DNA of 20,205 bases. It comes from CAZSDW01 sp964605705 (lineage in GTDB: Bacteria > Fidelibacterota > UBA2242). Below the pieces are notes generated by a model that searched no databases, was not told where the DNA came from, and was given only the letters and a program-made list of their open reading frames with translations. Positions 14,193 through 20,205 of the stretch are shown here, piece after piece; positions within the stretch are counted from its first letter, which is position 1, and each line of letters starts with the position of its first letter. Location: positions 1-20,205 of the forward strand of contig CAZSDW010000049.1 in assembly GCA_964605705.1 (NCBI GenBank), in the 5' to 3' direction. Made by a program: the position numbers and the translations under genes.

Positions 14193-14854
14193 AAATCGCT
14201 ATTATCATCGGTGCAACCGGATTGGTCGGCAGCCACCTGACCCATCAATTACTGGAAAATAAGGAATATCAAAAGGTCAAAATATTTGTCCGGCGGTCTC
14301 CGAATATTACCCATAAAAAACTCATCACTCATGTCGTGAATTTCGACGACTTGCAGTTCTGGAAAAAGCACCTCACCGGTGATGAACTTTATTCCGTGCT
14401 GGGAACAACCCTCAAAAAAGCCGGCAGTCAGAATGCTCAGTACAAGGTCGATTATGATTATCAATACAATGTCGCCAGCGCTGCACGGGAAAACGGCGTT
14501 AAAAAGCTGCTGCTGGTATCATCCGCCGGCGCAAATGCCGATTCCAAAAATTTTTATCTGAGAATGAAGGGCAAGCTTGATAATGCTGTCAAGGGATTGG
14601 ACTTTCCCGGAATCTGCATCTTCAAACCATCAATTTTAATCGGCAAGCGAACCGAGCTGCGCATTATGGAAAAGATTGCCGTATTTTTCACTCGTATTTT
14701 TACAACTATTATCCCATTTCTTCGGAAATACAGACCCGTTCATGGAAAGACCGTTGCGGCGGCTATGATCACAGCGGCAAACCTTGCAATTGACGAAAGA
14801 GTTTTGGAAATTGAATCTAACAAAATTTTTTGGTACGCTAACAAGAAATCATAA
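14189..14854 (+). CDS. NAD(P)-binding atypical SDR (HTATIP2-like) oxidoreductase
   Basis: 221 residues. The N-terminal Rossmann motif is IIGATGLVGSHL (6-17) and the strand after it ends in the basic pair FVRR, which suggests NADP(H). An SDR-like active site is visible: Ser111-Ser112 in LLLVSSAGANADS and Tyr123-x3-Lys127 in YLRMKGK. The FKPSILIGKR block is characteristic of the atypical SDR5 group. Members are small reductases or nucleotide-sensing proteins with poorly known substrates. The 4-base overlap with the hydroxyacid dehydrogenase implies coupled expression. The following rubrerythrin gene starts 18 bases after the stop with its own strong ribosome site. No clear link to the dehydrogenase pathway can be read from the sequence. 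Confidence 0.82.
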   Translation: MKIAIIIGATGLVGSHLTHQLLENKEYQKVKIFVRRSPNITHKKLITHVVNFDDLQFWKKHLTGDELYSVLGTTLKKAGSQNAQYKVDYDYQYNVASAARENGVKKLLLVSSAGANADSKNFYLRMKGKLDNAVKGLDFPGICIFKPSILIGKRTELRIMEKIAVFFTRIFTTIIPFLRKYRPVHGKTVAAAMITAANLAIDERVLEIESNKIFWYANKKS

Positions 14855-14872
14855 TTAAAAAGGAGATAAATC

Positions 14873-15445
14873 ATGGAACTAAAAGGAAGTCAAACGGAGA
14901 AAAATTTACTCACTGCTTTTGCCGGTGAATCCCAGGCGCGCATGCGCTATACCTATTTTTCATCGAAAGCCCGCAAAGAGGGCTATCGCCAGATCGCTGA
15001 GATTTTCGAAGAAACTGCCAATCAAGAGAAGGAACACGCCAAACGCTTTTTCAAGTTTCTGAAAGGTGGCGATGTGGAAATTACAGCCGCCTTTCCGGCG
15101 GGTGTCATTGGCAGCACCCTTGATAATTTGAAAGCTGCTGCCATGGGCGAACATCATGAATGGTCTTCCATGTACCCCAGTTATGCAAAGATCGCCCGTA
15201 AGGAAGGTTTTAATCAGATTGCCGATGTTTTTGAAGCTGTATCGATTGCTGAAAAACAACACGAAAAACGCTATAACGACCTGGCAAACAATATCGAAGA
15301 GGGCAAAGTATTCAAAAAAAATGAATCCACCGTCTGGCGCTGTATGAACTGCGGCTACATCCATGTCGGGGAAGCAGCGCCGGAAATTTGTCCCGCTTGT
15401 GCCCATCCGACCGCCCATTTCGAAGTCCTGGCAGAGAACTGGTAA
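14873..15445 (+). CDS. Rubrerythrin
   Basis: 190 residues, the usual length. The ferritin-like diiron domain (1 to about 140) has Glu19, Glu52, His55, Glu93, Glu96, Glu127 and His130 at the positions of the known diiron ligands. A C-terminal rubredoxin-like [Fe(SCys)4] domain has Cys157, 160, 173 and 176 (CMNCGY ... CPAC). Rubrerythrin reduces hydrogen peroxide to water with electrons from reduced rubredoxin or NADH-dependent reductases, and is a hallmark of anaerobes and microaerophiles. A strong AAGGAGA (14860-14866) sits 6 bases before ATG, suggesting high expression. It may protect cells from peroxide formed by the flavin enzymes upstream, but it may also be independent of them. Confidence 0.95.
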   Translation: MELKGSQTEKNLLTAFAGESQARMRYTYFSSKARKEGYRQIAEIFEETANQEKEHAKRFFKFLKGGDVEITAAFPAGVIGSTLDNLKAAAMGEHHEWSSMYPSYAKIARKEGFNQIADVFEAVSIAEKQHEKRYNDLANNIEEGKVFKKNESTVWRCMNCGYIHVGEAAPEICPACAHPTAHFEVLAENW

Positions 15446-15476
15446 CCGTCTGAGAAATCATCATTCCGTATGCGGT

Positions 15477-15494
15477 GGCAATTCATGAATTGCC
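15477..15494. terminator. Perfect 18-base palindrome between convergent genes, possible bidirectional terminator
   Basis: GGCAATTCATGAATTGCC is a perfect palindrome in the 67-base gap between the convergent rubrerythrin and lipoprotein genes. It could fold as a hairpin on either strand. No run of T follows on either side, so an intrinsic terminator is not proven; it may instead be a small repeat or a protein site. Confidence 0.4.
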
Positions 15495-15512
15495 GGTATG
15501 TTATAATCTGAT

Positions 15513-16631
15513 TTACTTTAGCTTTTCGACTTCTTTATCGATCCGTACATAGATGGATTTTGCCGCCATGGAACCGGCACAGCCCATAATAACGTCCCCG
15601 TTTTGGCTGCGCCAGTTGCTGATACTGGAATCAGTAATGGGCAGGCTGGAATAGACATAGCGCCCATAATTTTGACTGGGAACATATACGGTCCAGCGAT
15701 AAAGTCCCGGAAAATAGAAGTTGATAAAATCACCACCAATATAAAGCCCATTCTGCTGGATAAGTGGCATCGCCGGTGAATCAGTAACGATGACAATTGA
15801 ATCAGGACGAAATATTCTTTCGACCACCACCCAGAAAACAATCGGATCACTGCCCGTTGACCAGATCGGGGCAAGAGAATCGGCTTCGGTTACAATCAGT
15901 GTGTCATTATTCATGGTAAAGAAATCCGTGAGAAATTCCACCGGTCGCTCAGGCTGAAAGGAAGCCCGGTATTCATCACTGCCTTTATTGACTTTAAATT
16001 CATATTTTTCCTGATAATCGATCGGCTCCGTTAAATTTGTTAATTTGTATCCGCCAAACCAAAACACCTCTTTTTCTTCGGTTTCATAATAGTAAGTGAG
16101 CACAGAAGAATCCGCCCGGGTTTGCCAGCCAAAATCAGCAACCTTTGCTCCGGTCGAAAATTTATGAAGACTTACCGTAAATGTTGAATCATGAAGCTGT
16201 GGAATAATCTCATCCAGTTCATCAATATGAGGTTCGCCGACGGTAGGCAAACCGTCTCCCTCACCTTCATCCGGTTGGATAAATCCATCTATTTCACCGG
16301 GCATACCATCCTCGCCCAGATCATCATTCAGCGGCTCGCCCGCATCCCAACGACCATTTTTATTCTCATCTTCAAAAGGCATCCAGTCACCATCATCATC
16401 CCTGCCATTGAAAATTGATGTATCCGTAACAGACATGGAGTAGTCAATCCTCACAACTGTCCGCTCCGGAAATTCAGTATTCAAAAACGCTTCGATCCGG
16501 AGTTCCGGTTGATAATCAAACTCATAATCGGTGAAGTCAGTTAATAGCATCTCTTTATCACAGTTGGTTAGTGACATTGCTGCCATCATTGCCAGAAATA
16601 ATCCAAGAATCATCGCTTTATTGTTTTGCAT
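15513..16631 (-). CDS. DUF4249-like probable outer-membrane lipoprotein with acidic insertion
   Basis: 372 residues. The N-terminus has a hydrophobic signal ending LTNC (Cys24), a lipoprotein-like site with an unusual Asn at -1. The following text (PELRIEAFLNTEFPERTVVRI) resembles the start of DUF4249 proteins, which usually sit beside TonB-dependent receptors. Here the receptor gene ends 18 bases upstream, so the pairing fits. Residues about 76-142 are an insertion very rich in Asp, Glu and Gly, with loops of the type DDDGDW and NGRWDAGEP that look like calcium-binding or 'DxNGxxDxGE' modules. The rest is probably beta-rich (WFGGYKLTNL, YEFKVNKGSDEYRA). The function is unknown; substrate binding or capping of the receptor is an inference. 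AGGAG lies 7 bases before ATG. Confidence 0.68.
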   Translation of the reverse strand: MQNNKAMILGLFLAMMAAMSLTNCDKEMLLTDFTDYEFDYQPELRIEAFLNTEFPERTVVRIDYSMSVTDTSIFNGRDDDGDWMPFEDENKNGRWDAGEPLNDDLGEDGMPGEIDGFIQPDEGEGDGLPTVGEPHIDELDEIIPQLHDSTFTVSLHKFSTGAKVADFGWQTRADSSVLTYYYETEEKEVFWFGGYKLTNLTEPIDYQEKYEFKVNKGSDEYRASFQPERPVEFLTDFFTMNNDTLIVTEADSLAPIWSTGSDPIVFWVVVERIFRPDSIVIVTDSPAMPLIQQNGLYIGGDFINFYFPGLYRWTVYVPSQNYGRYVYSSLPITDSSISNWRSQNGDVIMGCAGSMAAKSIYVRIDKEVEKLK

Positions 16632-16649
16632 TATTCGGCTCCTGTGATC

Positions 16650-19007
16650 CTATAATTCAAATTCGACACCAAAGGAAGGGATAACCGGAAACATGCTGAA
16701 GGCTCTGATCCTAGTGGGATTCGTATTTTGAACTGTCTGGGCGAACAGAACATTAAAGTGGTTGCTTAGGTTAATGATCTGAAATTTAAATTTTCCATTC
16801 AAATCAAACGGATGGATCTGTCGTTGATAACTCAGATCCATTCGAAAATAACTGGGATAGCGGGCACCATTTTTTTCACCGGGAATATTCTGCAAGCCGG
16901 AATAGGGAAAAATCGGGCTTGTGTAATTCGTCCCCGCATAAACCATGCCTTCATTGACGGTAAACGGTTTACCGGTATTATAGGACAATGTCAGACCAAT
17001 GCTGTTTTTTTCATTTAATTTATAACTGAAGACCGCATTAAAAGAATGCGGAATGTCATTATTGGTATAATAAATCTCACCCTCTCTTTTTGATAAAACA
17101 CCATCACTGTTAAAATCAATCTCTTTCTTTATGCGACTGTAACTGTACCCCAGCCAGCCATTGAACTTCCCATGGGTCTTTTTCAGCAAAAGCTCGATGC
17201 CCCAGGCTGCTCCGGTTCCGGCAACAAAATCATCGGTATCTGTAGCCGGATCGTTATTGGGATTGACCTCCAGCATATTGTCATAGGGTTTATAATATGC
17301 CTCGATACTGGCAAAAATTCCGTTTGAAAAACGTTGTTCCAGTCCCGTAATAAAATGCTGGCAGGACTGCGCATCCAGCTCTTTCGGTACCGGGAGCCAG
17401 AAATCGACAAAATTAATGATATCTTCGTCGTTGGTATTGGTGAATATATACTGTTTATAAATTCCCCAACTGCCTTTCAATGCCAGGTTTTCAGTCAATA
17501 AGTACTTAAATCCAATTCGCGGTTCCGGATACAGACGGTCATGCAGTTCATATTTACTTAACCGCAATCCAGGCTGAATATTGAAAAGATTCGTGATTTT
17601 CCAGAGGTCTTGCAGATAAACCGAGAAGATATAGGGACTCTGGGTCCTATCGAGAAAATTGATATTGGCGACTTCCTGTTTAATAGACATTTCCAGAACT
17701 TTATATTCAAAACCGGTCGTGATTGTATGCTGATTGCTGACAAACCAGTCCAATTCTTCCTTGACTGTCCAATCCCGCAAATCAACATTTTCAAAAATAT
17801 CAGTCGATACTTTGCCGACTAACGAGTCAATTTCAACTAATGTAAATCCGAAATCCCAATCATAAACTGTTCGCGCAACCGACAGCCGGGAATGAATTTT
17901 AGAGGATGGTACCGATCGCCACTGGACACTGGTCGTATAATTTCCCCAATTCAGATCGATGCCAAATCCCATATCACCATCTTCGAAATCAAAGGTCAAA
18001 TAATCCCGTCCGTAATATCCGGCAACCGTCAGGCGATTCCGATCATTGAGATCAAAAAAGATTTTCCAGTGTGAATCCCAGAAGTAATAAGCGCCATCGG
18101 GTTTGCTACCATCTTTGATCCGATAATACAAATTAGCAATCTGGTCATAATAGGTCCGGCGGGCTGCAAACATCCAGGTACCCCATTGATGCGGTCCTTC
18201 CGCTAAAATCTTACTGCTGAGCAGACTGACCTCACCCTTAAGACTGCTCAGGTCAAATACCTTGGACACAGGTCCCTGTCGAAAAAGGAGATGTCTTCGT
18301 GAATTGCCCTCACGTGAAGTAATGTCCAGCACCGCTGAATTTCGGTTTCCAAATTTTGCCGAATACCCACCTGCCAGAAATTCCGCATCTGCCAATGCTT
18401 CAGCATTAAATGTTGAGAAGAGCCCACCCAGATGATAGGGATTATAAACTTCAATACCGTCCAGCAGGATTAGATTTTCATCTGTACCGCCTCCGCGAAC
18501 AATAAGCGCTGATGAAAAATCATTTTTAGCGGTGACACTGGGAGTCATCTGCAAGGTCCGAAAAAGATCGGCTTCTATCATCGCCGGTGTATTGACAATC
18601 TGTTCCATGGACAAATTCATACGACTGATTTCGACTTTCTCTTCAAACCGGGTTCGTTCAGCCGTCACCTCGACGGTCTCGCCCTGGATTGCCATTATCT
18701 GAAGTTCCATATCCAGCCGGTAATCTTCACCGGATTTCACGACAACCATCTCACTGTGAGTTGTATATCCCATCATCATCGCTTTGATTGTATATTCACC
18801 TTCGGGAACGTTCAGAATTACATAATGTCCATGAACGTCACTGGCAGCACCATAATAGGTAGCTTCCAGAACCACATTGGCGTACATAATCGGTTCACCG
18901 GTTTCGGTTTCGCGAATATAGCCTGATATCTTGCCGCCGGCTGCGGCAGCAGCGGATCCTGAAGACAGTATCAGTAAAAGCAGAACATAAAAAATCCGGT
19001 GTCTCAT
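16650..19007 (-). CDS. TonB-dependent outer-membrane receptor with carboxypeptidase-regulatory-like N-terminal domain
   Basis: 785 residues from ATG 19007, chosen because it places a classical signal peptide (MRHRIFYVLLLLILSS) at the N-terminus; AAGGA lies about 12 bases upstream. In-frame TTG 19064 and ATG 19055 would add 19 or 16 residues before the signal, with no ribosome site. After the signal comes a CarboxypepD_reg-like beta-sandwich (GKISGYIRETETGEPIMYANV), then the plug domain (VRGGGTDENLILLDGIEVYNP) and a 22-strand-type barrel ending in FGVEFEL. Such proteins import a large or scarce ligand with energy from TonB. The ligand is not evident. The short barrel and the DUF4249-like partner match the Bacteroidetes-style receptor pairs not tied to SusCD. 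The upstream region has a perfect CRP-type box. Confidence 0.9.
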   Translation of the reverse strand: MRHRIFYVLLLLILSSGSAAAAAGGKISGYIRETETGEPIMYANVVLEATYYGAASDVHGHYVILNVPEGEYTIKAMMMGYTTHSEMVVVKSGEDYRLDMELQIMAIQGETVEVTAERTRFEEKVEISRMNLSMEQIVNTPAMIEADLFRTLQMTPSVTAKNDFSSALIVRGGGTDENLILLDGIEVYNPYHLGGLFSTFNAEALADAEFLAGGYSAKFGNRNSAVLDITSREGNSRRHLLFRQGPVSKVFDLSSLKGEVSLLSSKILAEGPHQWGTWMFAARRTYYDQIANLYYRIKDGSKPDGAYYFWDSHWKIFFDLNDRNRLTVAGYYGRDYLTFDFEDGDMGFGIDLNWGNYTTSVQWRSVPSSKIHSRLSVARTVYDWDFGFTLVEIDSLVGKVSTDIFENVDLRDWTVKEELDWFVSNQHTITTGFEYKVLEMSIKQEVANINFLDRTQSPYIFSVYLQDLWKITNLFNIQPGLRLSKYELHDRLYPEPRIGFKYLLTENLALKGSWGIYKQYIFTNTNDEDIINFVDFWLPVPKELDAQSCQHFITGLEQRFSNGIFASIEAYYKPYDNMLEVNPNNDPATDTDDFVAGTGAAWGIELLLKKTHGKFNGWLGYSYSRIKKEIDFNSDGVLSKREGEIYYTNNDIPHSFNAVFSYKLNEKNSIGLTLSYNTGKPFTVNEGMVYAGTNYTSPIFPYSGLQNIPGEKNGARYPSYFRMDLSYQRQIHPFDLNGKFKFQIINLSNHFNVLFAQTVQNTNPTRIRAFSMFPVIPSFGVEFEL

Positions 19008-19132
19008 GCGCGTTATCAATCCTTCAATTGTCTGTAAATTTCGCTTACCTGTCATCAGATTCAAATGAATTTCGTGAATCAGACCCGGAATTACAGATAT
19101 AAGTTGTCGAAATCTCGGGTATTTGATTTTTA

Positions 19133-19148
19133 TGTGAGTAAAGTCACA
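19133..19148. promoter_or_regulatory. CRP/FNR-family binding site, TGTGA-N6-TCACA
   Basis: TGTGA-GTAAAG-TCACA has both perfect half-sites of the CRP consensus with the correct 6-base spacer. It lies in the divergent intergenic region, 126 bases before the receptor start and 147 bases before the cysteine synthase start. A possible receptor -10 (TTATAT on the minus strand, 19097-19102) would put the box roughly 50 bases upstream of transcription start, a position typical of activation. The regulator gene is not in the window. Confidence 0.6.
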
Positions 19149-19156
19149 AGCATATT

Positions 19157-19187
19157 GTTACAATTCGGCGCATATCAATTTTGTAAC
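19157..19187. promoter_or_regulatory. Inverted repeat GTTACAA-N17-TTGTAAC in the divergent control region
   Basis: Seven-base perfect arms lie at 19157-19163 and 19181-19187. The left arm is itself inside TTGTTACAA, a small palindrome. The centres are about two helical turns apart (24 bases), so two dimers could sit on the same face of the DNA. It is adjacent to the CRP-type box and may bind a second regulator. Confidence 0.35.
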
Positions 19188-19220
19188 CATTTTCCCCCGT
19201 TAATTATCTCAGGATTGGAC

Positions 19221-19242
19221 ATTGATTTACAATTGATTTACA
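19221..19242 (+). repeat. Tandem 11-base repeat ATTGATTTACA x2 upstream of cysteine synthase
   Basis: ATTGATTTACA occurs twice head to tail (19221-19231 and 19232-19242), followed by a looser GTTGAATGATT. The unit is about one helical turn, so direct-repeat regulator binding on one DNA face is possible. TTACA also occurs near 19091, 19159 and, inverted, near 19183. Confidence 0.4.
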
Positions 19243-19243
19243 G

Positions 19244-19272
19244 TTGAATGATTCTTAAACTCCGGATGTAAT
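19244..19272 (+). promoter_or_regulatory. Candidate sigma70-type promoter for the cysteine synthase gene
   Basis: TTGAAT (19244-19249) and TGTAAT (19267-19272) are separated by 17 bases, giving 4/6 and 5/6 matches to the -35 and -10 consensus. Transcription would start near 19279, about 15 bases before ATG, which leaves a very short leader holding the AGAGG ribosome site. The -35 abuts the tandem repeat, so a regulator bound there would touch polymerase. Confidence 0.35.
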
Positions 19273-19294
19273 TGAATGACAATAGAGGTTTTCG

Positions 19295-20191
19295 ATGATT
19301 TATAAAAATATACTCCAGACGATTGGTCGTACTCCCATGGTACAAATTAATAAATTGAATCCTAATCCCAATGTGGAAATTCATGCCAAGCTCGAGGGCT
19401 TCAATCCATCGGGTTCTATCAAAGACCGGATCGCTCTGAAAATGATCGAGCAGGCGGAAAATTCCGGCGTACTAACCAAAGCTAAAACGATTATCGAAGC
19501 AACCTCCGGCAATACCGGCATCGGTCTCGCCATGATCGGCTCCGTCAAAGGCTATAATGTCGAAATCGTCATGAGTGAAGCCGTTTCAATTGAACGCCGA
19601 AAAATGATCAAAGCCTATGGCGCGACTGTGACATTAACTCCTGCTGAACTGGGGACCGACGGCGCAATCTGTCATTCCAGGAAACTGGTTGAAGAATTTC
19701 CCGATAAATATTTCCTGCCTGACCAGTTTTCAAATGAATACAATAAAATCGCCCATTATAAAACCACCAGCCAAGAAATATGGGAACAGACCAACGGCGA
19801 TATTGATTATTTTGTCTCCTCCATCGGTACATCCGGCACCATCATGGGCGTCGGCAAATCCCTGCGCGAGAACAAACCGGCGATCAAAATCGTCTGCGCC
19901 TACCCGGAAAAGGGACATTATATCCAGGGCTTGAAAAACATGGAAGAGGCGATTGTCCCGTCAATTTACGATCCAAGTCAAATTGATATTATGGTCAATA
20001 TCAAGACTGAGGAAGCCTTTGAAATGGCACGCCAGATCGTCAAAGAGGAAGGCATATTCGTTGGCATGAGCAGCGGCGCTGCAATGGTAGCTGCTTATAA
20101 AGTTGCCCAAAAAATCGATTCGGGAACCATTGTGGTCATTTTCCCGGATCGGGGAGAAAAGTATCTCAGTACGACACTGTTCGAGAAGTGA
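19295..20191 (+). CDS. cysM: Cysteine synthase, CysM-type (possible O-phosphoserine/sulfur-carrier-dependent enzyme)
   Basis: 298 residues, a fold-type II PLP enzyme that joins sulfide or a protein thiocarboxylate to activated serine to form cysteine. PLP-binding Lys43 is in NPSGSIKDR. TSGNTG (70-75) binds substrate carboxylate, GTSGTIMG (178-185) binds PLP phosphate, and GMSSGAA (257-263) and KYLST are also family blocks. NPSGSIKDR, SIERR and the QGLKNMEEAIVPSIYDP region resemble Mycobacterium tuberculosis CysM, which uses O-phosphoserine and the carrier CysO, more than classic CysK. The Arg220 that recognises phosphate in that enzyme appears here as Lys214, a conservative change. No CysO-like carrier or JAMM protease is in the window, but only 14 bases lie downstream. 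AGAGG is 6 bases before ATG. Confidence 0.9.
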   Translation: MIYKNILQTIGRTPMVQINKLNPNPNVEIHAKLEGFNPSGSIKDRIALKMIEQAENSGVLTKAKTIIEATSGNTGIGLAMIGSVKGYNVEIVMSEAVSIERRKMIKAYGATVTLTPAELGTDGAICHSRKLVEEFPDKYFLPDQFSNEYNKIAHYKTTSQEIWEQTNGDIDYFVSSIGTSGTIMGVGKSLRENKPAIKIVCAYPEKGHYIQGLKNMEEAIVPSIYDPSQIDIMVNIKTEEAFEMARQIVKEEGIFVGMSSGAAMVAAYKVAQKIDSGTIVVIFPDRGEKYLSTTLFEK

Positions 20192-20205
20192 TGGAGTGGT
20201 GGAGT

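Noticed and set aside
19065..19247. 60-residue open frame on the + strand in the divergent region
   Set aside because: It overlaps the CRP-type box, the inverted repeat and the tandem repeats, has no ribosome site, and its composition is not protein-like.

Overview
The window reads as an ordinary chromosomal segment of a Gram-negative bacterium. It has a TonB-dependent outer-membrane receptor, a periplasmic M48 peptidase, a probable surface lipoprotein with Asp-rich 'NGxWDxGEP' type loops, and moderate GC. My inference is a member of the FCB superphylum (Calditrichota/KSB1-like or a relative). No rRNA or other marker gene is present to prove this.

Region 1 (1-4789, + strand) is a tight operon. 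It holds the C-terminal part of a lysine 2,3-aminomutase (KamA), two Ddl-like ATP-grasp ligases of equal length, a protein fusing a GNAT acetyltransferase to a class II/acetylpolyamine-amidohydrolase-like deacetylase, and a second GNAT. The set suggests synthesis and acetyl-editing of a small peptide or conjugate built on beta-lysine. This is the best candidate in the window for an undescribed pathway. Region 2 (4795-8192, - strand) is a two-gene unit: a CHASE2 class III adenylate cyclase, then a secreted SH3-M48 metallopeptidase. Region 3 (8193-8704) is a 512-base divergent intergenic stretch with degenerate repeats and a strong dyad.

Region 4 (8705-15445, + strand) carries a multi-Fe-S flavoprotein and its DAO-family partner (a dye-linked amino acid dehydrogenase of the sarcosine oxidase/proline dehydrogenase/HcnBC type). 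These are followed by a class I aminotransferase, a 2-hydroxyacid dehydrogenase, an atypical SDR and rubrerythrin. Together they look like oxidation of an amino or imino acid with interconversion of amino, keto and hydroxy acids, plus an oxidative-stress gene.

Region 5 (15513-19007, - strand) is a TonB-dependent receptor followed by a DUF4249-like lipoprotein, a typical outer-membrane uptake pair. Region 6 (19008-19294) is a divergent control region with a perfect CRP-type box (TGTGA-N6-TCACA), a spaced inverted repeat and tandem 11-mers. Region 7 (19295-20191, + strand) is a CysM-type cysteine synthase. The CRP-type box and the adenylate cyclase suggest, by inference only, that cAMP may control the receptor operon.
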